Assembly (NCBI GenBank): GCA_964020155.1
Contig: OZ026555.1
Span: forward strand, 441,015-505,014
Reading direction: 5' to 3'
Length of the DNA stretch: 64,000 bases
DNA from: Chondrilla cf. caribensis
Taxonomy: Eukaryota; Porifera; Demospongiae; Chondrillida; Chondrillidae
Part shown: piece by piece, positions 1-18,847 of the stretch
Numbering within the stretch: position 1 is the first letter of the stretch
How the letters are laid out: every line of letters starts with the position of its first letter
Notes under the pieces: model-generated
Told to the model about the DNA's origin: nothing
The model's database searches: none
Seen by the model: the letters and a program-made list of their open reading frames with translations, nothing else
Translations under genes and position numbers: made by a program

Positions 1-88
1 TATGTGTTTGATGAGGAGACTTTAGGGAGGATTGTACTAGTGTAGCTGTAGACTGTGTGAGATGGATTCCTTGACTGTGTTCCTCCAG

Positions 89-5530
<5,442 letters not shown>

Positions 5531-5689
5531 TTTTAATGGAACATCAACAATCTGAATTTGTACTCTATAATTGATTTTTCATGTAATACTTCTCTGTTGG
5601 CTGTTTGTATTGAAATATTCTTGCTTGTGCTGATCACCAACCTGAAAGGTGTAGTATGAGTGGAGAATTGTGGAGGCTGGTTTCTGTGG

Positions 5690-5890
5690 TGGCTTCTTGG
5701 CTCAGTGGTTTATGGCGGCTTTAGTCAGACACCCTGGGTTCGAGTCCCGCAGTTGCCGGTTTTTCGATTTTTCTCCTTTCTTCCAGCAGGCTGAATTCCA
5801 CTTGGCGTTCGTAACCTGAAAGGTGCTTAATCCACCCGGATATTGCAAGTGTCTGTCCTGCACCTTGGTAGTACCTTGGGTAAGAACAAC
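5690..5890 (+). mobile_element. tRNA-derived SINE candidate
   Basis: Pol III promoter elements are visible: an A box TGGCTCAGTGG at 5698-5708 and a perfect B box GGTTCGAGTCC at 5737-5747. The intervening sequence does not fold as a normal tRNA, and unrelated sequence follows (a T-rich linker, then about 130 bases). This fits a SINE head rather than a functional tRNA. The 3' limit is approximate. Confidence 0.6.
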
Positions 5891-6300
5891 AGTCACCAAT
5901 ATTATACGTATAGTGCTTAGTACGTGGAAGGCTATATATGAGGCTAAGGAGTTATAATTCTGATTATAGTGAGAAACTTGTGAATATAAGCTGCTGCCTT
6001 TTCTACATCAAAATACTAAGCTTTCAATCCACTCACATTATTTACCTGGTGGCAAACATTATCGATCATTCTATAATTATCTATTATATTTAATTTTATT
6101 TATTTATAAAATATTTAAGTACACTCAAATGAAAATAATATAATACATAAATAATGCATAAATAATAACTGCCAATGTTGACCTCTAGTTCACTTCATGT
6201 CAGTCCGACCATTCCTTCCTGATTTAAAACCATTACAATTATGATGTGATAAGAACACAGCTAAAATGTACCACGATCTAGAGTATGAAGAAATTAAAGT

Positions 6301-6500
6301 NNNNNNNNNNNNNNNNNNNNNNNNNNNNNNNNNNNNNNNNNNNNNNNNNNNNNNNNNNNNNNNNNNNNNNNNNNNNNNNNNNNNNNNNNNNNNNNNNNNN
6401 NNNNNNNNNNNNNNNNNNNNNNNNNNNNNNNNNNNNNNNNNNNNNNNNNNNNNNNNNNNNNNNNNNNNNNNNNNNNNNNNNNNNNNNNNNNNNNNNNNNN
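6301..6500. other. Assembly gap (200 N)
   Basis: Exactly 200 unknown bases. The same 14-base string GAAGAAATTAAAGT ends at 6300 and begins again at 6501, so the two contig ends probably overlap. Confidence 0.98.
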
Positions 6501-6534
6501 GAAGAAATTAAAGTCATGTTTCTCCATTCAATAC

Positions 6535-6538
<4 letters not shown>

Positions 6539-6580
<42 letters not shown>
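6539..6580. repeat. (CA)n microsatellite
   Basis: Pure CA tract just after the assembly gap. Apart from the SINE and the gap, I see no gene in 5531-7330. Confidence 0.95.
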
Positions 6581-6581
<1 letters not shown>

Positions 6582-7337
6582 CATGATAATATTATATACA
6601 GTTAACCAGTTCACCAGTTGTGTGCATGTATGTATACCAATGGTCCATATACACTTTTTTATTAATCTATAACAGTATATGGATGCACATAATACAGCAT
6701 GCCATTGGATGGATACACTGGTATTAAACTATTAGCAAAACAGCTCAAGTGTACGAGTAATGGTAATATCAACAGCTTGTACAACAGCATTTCATCTGAA
6801 ACTGGCCTGCCTTCAGGATACCATGTTAGATCCTTTGAGAACATCAAGAGATCAGTCTCCTGCATGCGAAGGGTGACTTTCTGGTGGATGTGCCCGCTTC
6901 TTCGTATGCCGAGCACCAAATTAAATTTTCGCGTTTTTCTCCGAATGTGCTTAGTGGTAGTTCAGAGTGTCTATAGTGCCATATGATACCTTTGGAGGCT
7001 AAAGTGCTTTGATCGGCTATGATCCCATAAGGTATACTTCGAATTCGAAGATGCTTAATCTTATAATAAGCTTACTAAGATGCATGATAATTCATAAAGT
7101 ATACTGTATGTACCTTCAATACACATGTTAAGTACCATTAAAAGGTAGAACGTCTACGTTTGTGGGTGACTGAAATGTTGAAATGTTCACTGTATTCCAT
7201 GCGTATCATAATATGTACTGGGATGGTGCCCTTGTTCCATTGGTGCTTCCTTGTACATACAGCGTGATTTGGAGGTGATCCATCGATCTGGTTCGATCCC
7301 GCGCGCTGGAGTGGCGCCACGGGCATCATCCGGGCAC

Positions 7338-7388
7338 TTACGTCACAATCAGGCGATGCGTCCTCCTCTATCCTAAAGAGCTATAAAA
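7338..7388 (+). promoter_or_regulatory. Candidate SMT core promoter: CRE-like site and TATA box
   Basis: TTACGTCA, a CREB/ATF-type site, lies at 7338-7345. TATAAAA lies at 7382-7388, 83 bases upstream of the start ATG at 7471. Spacing suits transcription starting around 7415. This is inference from sequence only. Confidence 0.5.
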
Positions 7389-7470
7389 TGCACTATAAGA
7401 TCTTCTCTACATCTTCTTTTTGGATTTACCAGTTCAAGCAATACTCATTGAACATCGTTAGCCATAAGAG

Positions 7471-8793
7471 ATGGCTACTACCCCACAGCTAACATCCATC
7501 TTGAGAGACGCCGGCGAGGTATCTCAGCAAATATCTGGCTATTCCGAATATTTCAAGAATAACGAGAAAGAAGATGTCGAGGCGAGGAAAAACAACACTA
7601 AAGAAATAACATCGACTTTCTACCGACTTGTGACTGACTTCTACGAATATGGCTTTGGAGACGCTTTCCACTTTTGCCCACTGGAAAAGGGAAAGAGTTT
7701 CGATGACTGCATTTGTCAGCAAGATGTGCGCCAGGGAAAGCGCCTGGAGGTTGGACCAGGAAAGAAAGTGGTGGTGAGAAGAAAAGGCTCGAATAGAACG
7801 CAGTGATGCTTGCACAAATACATGCATATTTCTTTCAAAGGTTGCCGGCACTTTCTAATGTCATTGAATTGTGTTTATAAATTTTACATTTAGCTAATAT
7901 GAAATTGAAACTACTAATTTGCAGTTCATTCAATTTGACATTCATAGGGATGCTCTGATCTATAGTAAAACCTGTATAATGATGTCTATTAAACACTAGC
8001 TTGTCAATGATGGTCAAGTCAAGATTCTGATCAACATCAATAATAGGGTCACCTCGTATTGAGACGACTTTGATTGGTCCCATAGGCATTCTTGAGTGTG
8101 AGATTCTGCTGCATGTGTTTGTGTATGTTGCAATTGATTGATAGGGTCATGATAGTAATAGGGTCACCTTGCATTTAAGATTTCGATTTCGATTTCGAGA
8201 CAAACTTCAATTTCTCCCATAAACGTTCTCAATTTTAAGATTCTGCTGCACGTGTTTGTGTATGTTGTGATTGGCTGATAAGCATGTAAGGTACCGTTAC
8301 AGTATAAATGCCGTCCTTCAATATGTGTACAGGATATGGGATGTGGAGTTGGGGGACCTGCAAGGCGCATTGCAAAGAACATTGGCTGCGACGTCATCGG
8401 TCTAAACATCTCCAGTTATCAAGTTGAAAGGTGCCGGTTGCTGACAGAAGAAGCTCAGTTGAGCGACAAAGTTGCCTTCATGCAAGTATGTTAGATGGAA
8501 TTGTATAAATATGCATTTTCAAGACCAAACTATTTGAAATATTCATTTTCAGTTCACGCCTTCGATTTATCCCATTACACAGGGGGACTTTTGTAACATG
8601 CCATTCAAAGATAACTCTCTGGATGGTGTGTATGCTATCGAAGCTACCTGCCATGCAGACACGCTGGACAAGGTGTTCAAGGAGGCCTATCGTGTGTTGA
8701 AGCCAGGGTGCTTTCTTGTTGTCCAGGATTGGTTCATGACCGACAAGTACAACCCGCAAAATAAGGAGCACAAGAGAATTAAGCATGCCATTG

Positions 8794-8836
<43 letters not shown>

Positions 8837-9298
8837 TGTGTGTGTGTGTGTTAGTGTGTGTTAGTGTGTGTTAGTGTGTGTGCTATATAGAAAACGTATA
8901 TTAAATTAACGTCAATCACATGAAATGTTCATTTTAATCGATAGGAAACCAATGCTCTTCCAGACTTGAGAATGATTCCGGAAGGAATAGAAAGTCTGAA
9001 GAAAGTTGGATTTGAAGTTATCCATCATTACGACATGACCGAAGATGGTGATGAACCTTGGTATAATATCCTCATTGGAAGAAATCTGTGCTCCTTCTCG
9101 TCATTTAGAGCTAGCTGGTTTGGTAGGAACCTCACTCATGTTTTCCTAGTTGCTATGCAGTCGGTAGGGTGGGCTCCAGATGGAACAACAGCCGTCCATT
9201 CTTTGTTGTTGAAGGCAGCCAATGAGTTGGTCCTAGCTGGAAAGCTCGGAATATTCACACCATTGTACCATCTGAAGGCCAGGAAACCTCTGAATTGA
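7471..9298 (+). CDS. SMT: Sterol C-24 methyltransferase
   Basis: Exons 7471-7773, 8333-8485, 8583-8795 and 8945-9298 encode 340 residues, all introns in phase 0. The protein is a SAM-dependent class I methyltransferase of the ERG6/SMT1 family, which adds a methyl group to the sterol side chain at C-24. The N-terminal YRLVTDFYEYGFG and FHFCPLEKG stretch is the family's sterol-site signature. DMGCGVGGP (residues 102-110, formed by joining exons 1 and 2) is the SAM-binding loop. YAIEATCHA, YRVLKPGC and DPWYN-like EPWYN follow in family order, and the C-terminus IFTPLYHL matches the SMT C-terminal domain. Length is close to the usual 340-380. Among animals such genes are known mainly from sponges and some annelids. 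The donor of exon 3 is the first GT of a (GT)n array. Confidence 0.93.
8796..8885. repeat. (GT)n microsatellite starting at a splice donor
   Basis: The array begins at the GT donor directly after ATTGAG of SMT exon 3. Confidence 0.93.
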
Positions 9299-9837
9299 AG
9301 AATAGAGTCGAGAACGCATTGCTCAATAACTTCCATGCATACACAAATTCTACAACTTTCCTTCATATTTACATTCTCATTTACACTGTACCTATCTTAT
9401 CATTATATTTCAGTAAGTATAATTTTATATGAAACCTTGGTTCAGCTATTAATTCATTGCTGTATATTATTATGATGGTGGATATTGATGTACAGAATAA
9501 GACCATGTTAGAGTTTTCAGTAAGTGAATTTGCCTGCAGCCAGTCAATAGCTAGTAAGTGTGTGTAGTCAATGAGTGTTTCATAATCACACCATAGGTGT
9601 GTAAAATAGCGTTCGCACCACTCGATCACGCGATTCATCCAAATAAAGCGCGATTCGACTCGCGTAGCCAGACAACGTGGGACAAAATGGAGGGATATGG
9701 GTCGGCCCGGTTCAAACTACTCAGGAGGCCATATTTACTGTAACCATGGTAATTAACGGAGTCCTGGAAAATGGCGTTTTGTACTGAGCTAGCTCAATAA
9801 TTATTTGTATACAGTATAAAGAGTCTCGTAGAAGAAT
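9299..9837. other. Intergenic spacer between SMT and LRGUK
   Basis: No gene seen. The stretch around 9600-9690 is rich in CG-containing words such as CGATCACGCGATT and probably contains the LRGUK promoter. Confidence 0.6.
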
Positions 9838-10404
9838 ATGGAGAGTACTGGTTGCTACTCCTCTACAACTATCGAATCGGTCAGTTATTAATGAAACGAC
9901 TATTTCACAAGTGGTTGAAAATAGGTTTTCCTCCTGCAGCAACCCAGCGATAAAGTTGAGTTGCTTATTAAGGCAAATTTGAGAAATTTGGGACGCTCCG
10001 CGGACGGAAAGACAGTGGTTTACAAGACACTCGATTTAGAGGTACATTAGGTTTCCTAATGGAGATTGTGTGGGTGTTTAAGTTATCTTTTAATTCTATT
10101 CTGGTAACTCTGAAAAGGGCCTCTCTCTTCGAGACATATCACTTCTGAGAAGATACAAATATCTGGAAACGCTCAACCTTTCCTACAACAATGTTACTGG
10201 TAATTTGATATTGAGCACCAATTTTATACCTTGTCATATCACCAAGGGAGGCGTGGTTGTTGTAATACATGCTCTTCTTGTGGTGCATATAGAGTTGGAA
10301 GCCTTGGATGATATGCCCTATCTCTGCTACCTGAATGTGGCGCACAACAATTTGTCTGAACTTCTAAACTTCAGGGCTCCACTGGCATTGCAAGTACGTA
10401 TGCG

Positions 10405-10472
<68 letters not shown>

Positions 10473-13400
10473 ATTTTCCACTTCTCACCAAGTTTAGACA
10501 AAAAACTAAGTGTTAATTTTATGCATGTACATTTATGTATGCATACGTACATGCATATATCATTCATATGATGTATACATACATGTGTGGTATTGTTGCA
10601 TGGTATTATGTCAATGCTATAAGTATGTATAGCATGTACGTATGTACATACATATGTATATCTACATAGGTGGCTGACTTCTCTGACAACCAGATTGAAG
10701 AAATGAAGGATTTAGCTGATCACCATGCATTAAAGGAGTTAAACCTCTCCAGTATCCTCACTCATGTCCCTGTGTTGAAGAGGTTTCATCCTCCATAATG
10801 TCCACACTGCTCACTGAACGCCTACCTCGACACTCCTACCATACGTGTGTACCTGTGCACTGTGGGGAACCACTGAATACATACTCTCTTGTCACAGAAG
10901 TTGGTTTACACAGTTGACTGGTCCAATGGTTACATGTTGTGTTCCTTAAGCCGTGGCTGTAGAGAACAATATCCAGCTGATTCAAGGGCTAACCTCCCTG
11001 AAGCAGCTAACGCAACTCAACCTAGCCAACAACCAGATCACCAAGATTGAAAGCTTGGATTTCTTGCCCCTAAAGTGTCTCAACCTGGTGTGTAGATGCA
11101 TACAAATATCACATATTCATCCATACGTACATACATACATACATATTACAAAAGTACACATACGTATGTACATACATAAACAAACATACGTACATACGTA
11201 CATACGTACGTACGTATGTTCATAGCTATATACAGTATAATGCATATTATTATGTCCATTCATGTACACCTATTGAAAATGCAATAATACTGGTGTATGC
11301 AGATGCTATGCTCTTCTGTACATGTGTCTCCATATACGTACGTATGTATGTACTGCAGAGTGGAAATATGATTTCTGTCATTGAAAACCTGGAAACCTTG
11401 AAGTCTCTCCAGGTTTGCTTTAAATGATTAACAGTATCTGTATGCTGTATGACATGTGCTGTCCATTGCATGCCCTGCACTGTAGATTGTATGTCGTGTG
11501 CTGTACATACATTACATGCCATGTGCTATCTATTTGGTATGTATATGCCAATACATCCATTTGCATGTGCATACATACATGTGCATACATACGTACATGT
11601 ATGCACATGCGTATGTACGTACGTACATGCTTGCAAATATACTTGAATACACATAATATATGGCATGCATGCATACACATTCACACACATGGACACTCAC
11701 ACATATACGTACATGTGTATTTACAAATGTACTGGTACATACGTACGTACGTACGTATGTATCCTACAGGTGCTGGACCTGTCCAACAATCAGATCAGTG
11801 GTCTGAGGGGCTTAGAGGACCACCCTGTGCTCCACACAATAGACCTTCATGGGAACCAGGTACTCACGCATGTACTCTGCATGCGCACAGAACACACTAC
11901 ACAAGGATCTGCGTGTACTGCTACATATGTATGTATGTTCATAGGTGTGTATGTATACCTATGTGGACATTCTTCAATCTACTATTGTGTCTACATACGT
12001 ATGTACGTAAGTGCATATTCCCATTCCCATATTTATGATTACGTACGTAGATCTCGGATCTCGGTCAAGTGACACACTTGCTGGACCTTGTCATGCTCCA
12101 GACACTAGACCTAAGGCAGAATCCCATTCAGGTTAGTCCACATGTACCAGGTGTAGAAAGTACACACATATGTACTCATGTGCGTACGTGTACATGCATA
12201 CGTATTTGAAGGTACTTATAACTGTACTTTGTACGTATATACGTACGTATGTAGTTGATAATATGTACATGATATGTATGTATGTACGTATGTGTACTGG
12301 TGTGGTTTAGTTACCAAGGTGATCCTTACATTGGGTTCTACGTACTATACTGTATGTCTGTTCTTGTACATGTCCCATATTGTATCCTCCAGAAGGAAGA
12401 ACAGTACAGGTTGTTCTACGTGTTCTCTCTCCCATGGATCAATAGTCTTGATACAAGTCCTGTACCCCCAGAGGAGAAGGTATGTATGTACGATGTGTTC
12501 TGTGGAATCTGTCCATCATGATCTCAGCCAGTCTACTCTTTGAAGTACACAGTAGTGCTCACATATGGTTTAGCACCTTGTACGTACGTAGGTAATGAAG
12601 TAGTCTGTAACACCACTACGTGTGTTGGGTCCCTACGTAGAGTGTCCTTCATAGCCAGGTTTCACTGTATAACATCCACTAGGTTGGGTCCAAAGGGTCC
12701 TTTATATCCAGGTATTGACCTACTGTTATACTAACCTTGCTCTGTATACATACATATTATGTATGTAGGTGACAGCTAAGAACAAGTTTTCTCCTTCAAG
12801 AGAGCTGATGGCTGCCAAGCGTCACATGTTCCATGTAACAAAGGCTCTTCAACAACCAGTGAGACTCAAGTTCAGGTAAAAAGGATGTCCTCCACTGCAA
12901 GACAAGTCCTTCTCATCCCACTCCACCCCTTCTCATCCCACTCTACCCCTTCTCATCCCACTCCATCCCTTCTCATCCCACTCCACTCCTTCTCACTCCA
13001 CTCCACTCCTTCTCATCCCATTCCACTCCACTCTTGTGCATAAACTCAATGTTATTATCGACACTCACTCACATACAGACTCATTCGAGTGCCTTGTACA
13101 CACACTGTACATTTTCATTATACCTACATACGTATATACTTACCATACTTATGTATGTACGTATGTGCATGCATGTGTGTACAGGCTGATATACATGCAT
13201 ACATGTATACGTGTGTACATTTTGACACTGTTGTGCTATCCTCCTGTGTCACGTAGCACTCTGACGCACCCTAGTGAGCCCTATCCCATGCTAGTACTGT
13301 GTGGACCCTTGGGAGCTGGCAAGGGGTACATGGTCAGGAGATTGGTGGAGGACTTCCCCACGTACTTTGGACTAGGGTGAGTGTGTACACATACGTACGT

Positions 13401-16400
13401 ACGTATGTACGTACCTACACATAACAAGCAGTCCAACTTGCTTGGGTACGTATCTTGAAGGGTGCACTACGTACGTACGTATATCTGTACTTACCATCAG
13501 AGGTACGTACTCACTATCAGTGCTGGTTGATATATGTAGTTATACGTACATGAGCTAGAGACTGAGTGAGGTATATGTATTATCCAAGAGTATGTACGTA
13601 CAGTATACACATACATATTATGTTCCAATGTACTAAGCGCATTATACTCTGTATGAGGTGTGCTTGTGCTGTAAAGTTTGTAGAGGACTTCCCCATCATA
13701 GTTTGTCTGAGATCAGTGTGTACTTACCCACAGAATATATGTTCAAGTGAATGATGCATTCACACACAGTACAAGGTTTGGTGTAAAGTGCTGGTTGGGG
13801 TGTTAAGCTGTGATACAGTTCAGTTGTGAGTTGAGGTCATGCATTATTGGTCTGAATTCTGTAAAGGACTTCCCCGCATAGTTGGACTGGGTTGCTGTGT
13901 CCTTATGTAAACAGGACAAATGGTGATACAAATCTGAACAAATCTGAACATTGCAAGAGAGGAACACTGGGAGTTGATTGCTTGCCCACCAACCAGGGGA
14001 GCCTCCAAACCTCTGGGGACATTGATATGAATTCCCCTCGTCTGACTGTCCACTTTTCAGAGATCAATAATTATTCTAAACAAGAGAGTTGATTGTTGGG
14101 ACAAGCACACTTTTTTGACTTACCCAGAAATTTGTATTAAACTTAAAACCAAGTTCAACTCAAATGCACTTCCACACATGTATACGTACGTACAATGTAC
14201 CTGACAAAGTTCTGTATTAGGTCCTCGTCAGTGTGTGTTAACGTGACATGGCTCCTTGTTGCTTCCCGGATGAGTGTGCTAACCCAACCCACCCCACTGT
14301 TGTGCCACTGCCAGCCTGTGTTGCCCCGACATGTTTCAGTGTTGCCTCCATGTTAGTGCATGTAGCAGGACACCTCGTGTTCAAATTCATCTCTTTCAAG
14401 TTCATTTGTCGAGTTTCCATAGCGGATGTCTGAAATGTTGCACCCATTGCCTCTTAACATGTTTGTTCCTGAATGTAAATAGATATATGCATAGATCAAT
14501 GAGTCTTTATGGATGTGCTTATGATGATGATGATTATTTTGCATTGGTCATGCTTATCCAGTTACATTGGACAATTGGACAAGGAGACTTGAATGATTGT
14601 GTGTATGTGCAATCTAACAGAATATGTACACTGTGCGTGTCCTGTACGTACATACCTACGTATGTGTGTAAGTAACAGGACGTCCATGCACACGTATATA
14701 CATACATATGCATATGCGTGCATGTCTCTGTACAAAGTGTTGCAGTTTTAGGATCTACGTATTATGATACACACATGCACACATGCATAGTATTAATAGT
14801 AACAATGTGTTATGATAAAGGCAGAAGTGAACAGGACGTAGACAATCGGGTATAGTTCTTATTGCATAATTGTCTTATCTACGTAATGAATGAGGTCATA
14901 GGTACATACATATGTAGGTACACAAAACCGTGCACGAATGCACACGCACACACACACAGAGATACGTATGCTAAGCTACCATTTGTAATGTTATATATTC
15001 CCCTTTTATTGTACCATGACATCTTATAAACAAGATACTAAATGGAGGGATTTGTTTGGTTTCAGGACCAGATTAACTTGAGTAATGTGATCATATGCGA
15101 TTACCCCTGTTCTCCAATGCTAACCACCACACTTGTCACAGTAGATATGGACAGAGAGCTTCAGTAATAAGGTACTACTGTTCACTGTATCCCATACAAA
15201 ATGCTTGGTGACCCTTTCTACTTGTCAAATTGCTTTGAGATCATCGTCTGCAGACAATCACACAAGGTGGTATCCTGGGGTCTCCTGTAGTGTTTGTACT
15301 TGTATCCTTGTGTGTGCACAGTTTACCTATGTATGTTTGTCTGATGTGCTCATAGGATATCGCACACCACTAGACCTCCGAGAGACGACGAACAGGACGG
15401 AAGGGAGTACTACTTCATCAACGAGGGCACGTTCACTGCTGCAGAGGAAGCTGTAGGTTGGACCACAACACTATGACAAGTTGGGGGACTGAGCAGCCCT
15501 TGAATACATACTTATATGACCACATGATGAGATCTCCCCATCATTATAGACTGTAATGAGTGAACCTCTATAATCTACCCACATGTTGAGATCTTCCCAT
15601 CATTATAGACAGTAATGAGTGAACCTCTATAATCTACCTACATGTTGAGATCTCCCCATCTACATATGTGCATGTATTTCCTTTTCCGAGTGAATCTCCA
15701 TAACCCAAACATGTTTTGCACGTGTGTGTATATATGTAAGGTATGTGCACATGTGTACACATCCTTTTCTCTTCTCCTAGAATTCACTGTGTGTCCTTTG
15801 CATTGAAATTAGACCACACTCAAGTTCATTACACCACCATGGTTGCCAAGCAACACAAGTATAAATAAACAATGTACATAAGAGTGCATCCCACTAGCTA
15901 GTGTGTACTCAGCATCCCATGAGTGAGGCTGAAGCCCCTCTTGAACACTGCACATTCCACTTGTCATTATTCACCACCACCACACTAACAGAGGTGTAGT
16001 CATGTCCCCCACTGCCATTCCTACAGAGGTGTGCTCATGTTTCCCACTGCCACTTCCACATACATACATAGGTGTGGTCACACCCCACTGCCACTCCCAC
16101 ATACGTACGTAGGTGTGGTCACATCCCACTGCCACTCCCACATACGTAGGTGTGGTCACATCCCCACTGCCACTCCCACAACACCTTGTCCTTTGTCTAT
16201 TTGTGTGCTCCCCCACTCACTCACTCACTGCAGGGTGACTTCCTGCAGTCTCAGGACCGTGCCAACTATCGATATGGTCTCTCTGTGGCTGCTGTGGAGA
16301 TGGTGGCTCAGCATGGATTAGCCTGTGTAGTACACATGGGGATTGAGGTGTGTGTGTGTGTTCATACAAGTGTACTTACATGTATGTACATTTACACATT

Positions 16401-16879
16401 GTGCACTCATGCCTATAGACTGCAGTGTCCAAGAAAACCCATTATGTCTACCAACTGATGTGGCACTGTATATATGTGCTGGGTGTACACATTGCCCTCT
16501 TTCCATCCACATACGTATGTACCCACAATGCAACATTAATACTGCATATCAAGTTTATCATGGAGATAACCTCCAACCTTGCCTATTGTTAATGTCACTA
16601 TTTTGTCAAAAAAGGAGCATGTATACATATGTGTGTGGGGGATGGTCAACGTGCCCACATACCAAACTGGTACACAAGCAGTATTAGGCTATTTGTAACT
16701 TGCACATACCGTACTTCCTGTACATGCTGTACTTCCTGTATATGTATGTACGTATGTGTATGGTAAAGATTTTTGTGTGTGATGTACTGTATGTGCATAC
16801 TTCCGTATGTAGGGAGCTCTTGAATTGAAGGGTACCTATTTTGAGCCCCGTTATGTTCTGACAGTGCCTATGGATCCTG

Positions 16880-16944
<65 letters not shown>

Positions 16945-17291
16945 TGCTTGTGTGTGCTTGTGCATGAACATGTACGTATACGTACATACATAGATAGAAG
17001 TGACTTTGTGAGTACCTTCTATGCATACGTATGTATGTAGTATAATATGAAGCTTCAATATATCATCTTGTACGTACATCCAGGAACTTTATGTATTCAA
17101 CTGTGTGACTTGTATTGTACTAGTGCCACTTGAAGAGACTCCATCGTAGGCAGTGCTTCAGCCAGGATGACATGGTGCATGCCCTGGAGGAGGGGGAACA
17201 GTGTAAGACCCTCAACCGAGACTACCCAGGATTCTTTGATGCTATTATCAACTGTGGTGAGTGGGACACACACACACACACACACACACAC

Positions 17292-17376
<85 letters not shown>

Positions 17377-18758
17377 ACAGACACACACACACTGCTTCAC
17401 ACTCCTTTAGATTCACTGGACGATGCCTACAAATCACTGCGGACCTTAGTGGTAGAATATGCAGGGATCACTCCAAACTCACTCATTCAGTCCACTGACT
17501 CGATACCACCATCAGCACTCCAGCAGAGGTGGATGCCAGAGAAGGATCACGATGCATTGACAGACAACAGTATCCAGTACTTGTCTGAAGGGGAAACGGC
17601 CACCACCAGCTACACGCACCAGAGTGGTCGGTCGAGTGATGCTGGACCAAAGCATGAACAGAACACAAGTACAGCTGAAGCCTCCACTGTTCTCCAACCC
17701 TCTGGAAATGAACAAGACACTATAAGCACCGGGGGGACCTCCACTGTGCTCCGGACCGTGTCTGGGAATGATGTGAAGCTGTTTGCCCATCACGAGGAGC
17801 CCTCTCATGGTCAGCCACCCTCAAAGTTGAAGAATATACAAAATGTTTCCAAGTCGTGGTCGCGGCCATCCACATCGACGAGCCAACACTCTGCATTCAG
17901 CTACAGCAGAGGACAGACCAAGAGCGAGGTCAGTATGGACACTTACATCAACATGGAGTATATGCACACCTACGTATATCAACAAGCAGTATACGTACAT
18001 ACGTATGTACACCACCCATGGCAACATACAGTATATGCACACCACTTACAGCAACAAGCAGTACATATAATATGTATGTACACCACCCATGGCAACATAC
18101 AGTATATGCACACCACTTACAGCAACAAGCAGTACATATAATATGTATGTACACCACCTACGTATGGCAACATGCAGTATATGTATGTACACCACCTACG
18201 TATGGCAACATGCAGTATATGTATGTACACCACCTACGTATGGCAACATGCAGTATACGTATGTACACCACTTACAAGCTCCCTATGCTAGCTCTACTCT
18301 ACAATCTTCACCCTGCCAAATCCACCCTATAAGCCATCCACTACAAGTACCCAGCACAGCATACCTACAAGATAACAACCATATCCATTCACTGCAGTAC
18401 GTGATTCTTTGGTATGTGTGTGTGTGTGTGTGCAGAACCTGGAGTACTTGGGATCAAGGACACTTCAGAAGGCTATGGAAGCCATTCAAAGTGGCAGAAT
18501 CCGTAGAGCACCCACCACGCAGTTGTCACGACATTCTGGCAGGTGGGCATGCTGATACACATGACACACATACATATGTATTTATTTCAATTGTTGACCG
18601 TGCTACATTATTCCCTGTAAAGTTTTGTGTATGGTGTTCTTTTATCAATAATTTTACATACATGTGTGGGAGAACATTTTTATAGTACGTGATATTCTGT
18701 GCTTACACCTGAATACAAGGTGGTACTAGGTACATATTATAATACATATATACTTATG

Positions 18759-18847
<89 letters not shown>

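Noticed and set aside
5695..5765. tRNA gene at 5695
   Set aside because: A and B boxes are present but acceptor and anticodon stems do not pair; it fits a SINE head better.
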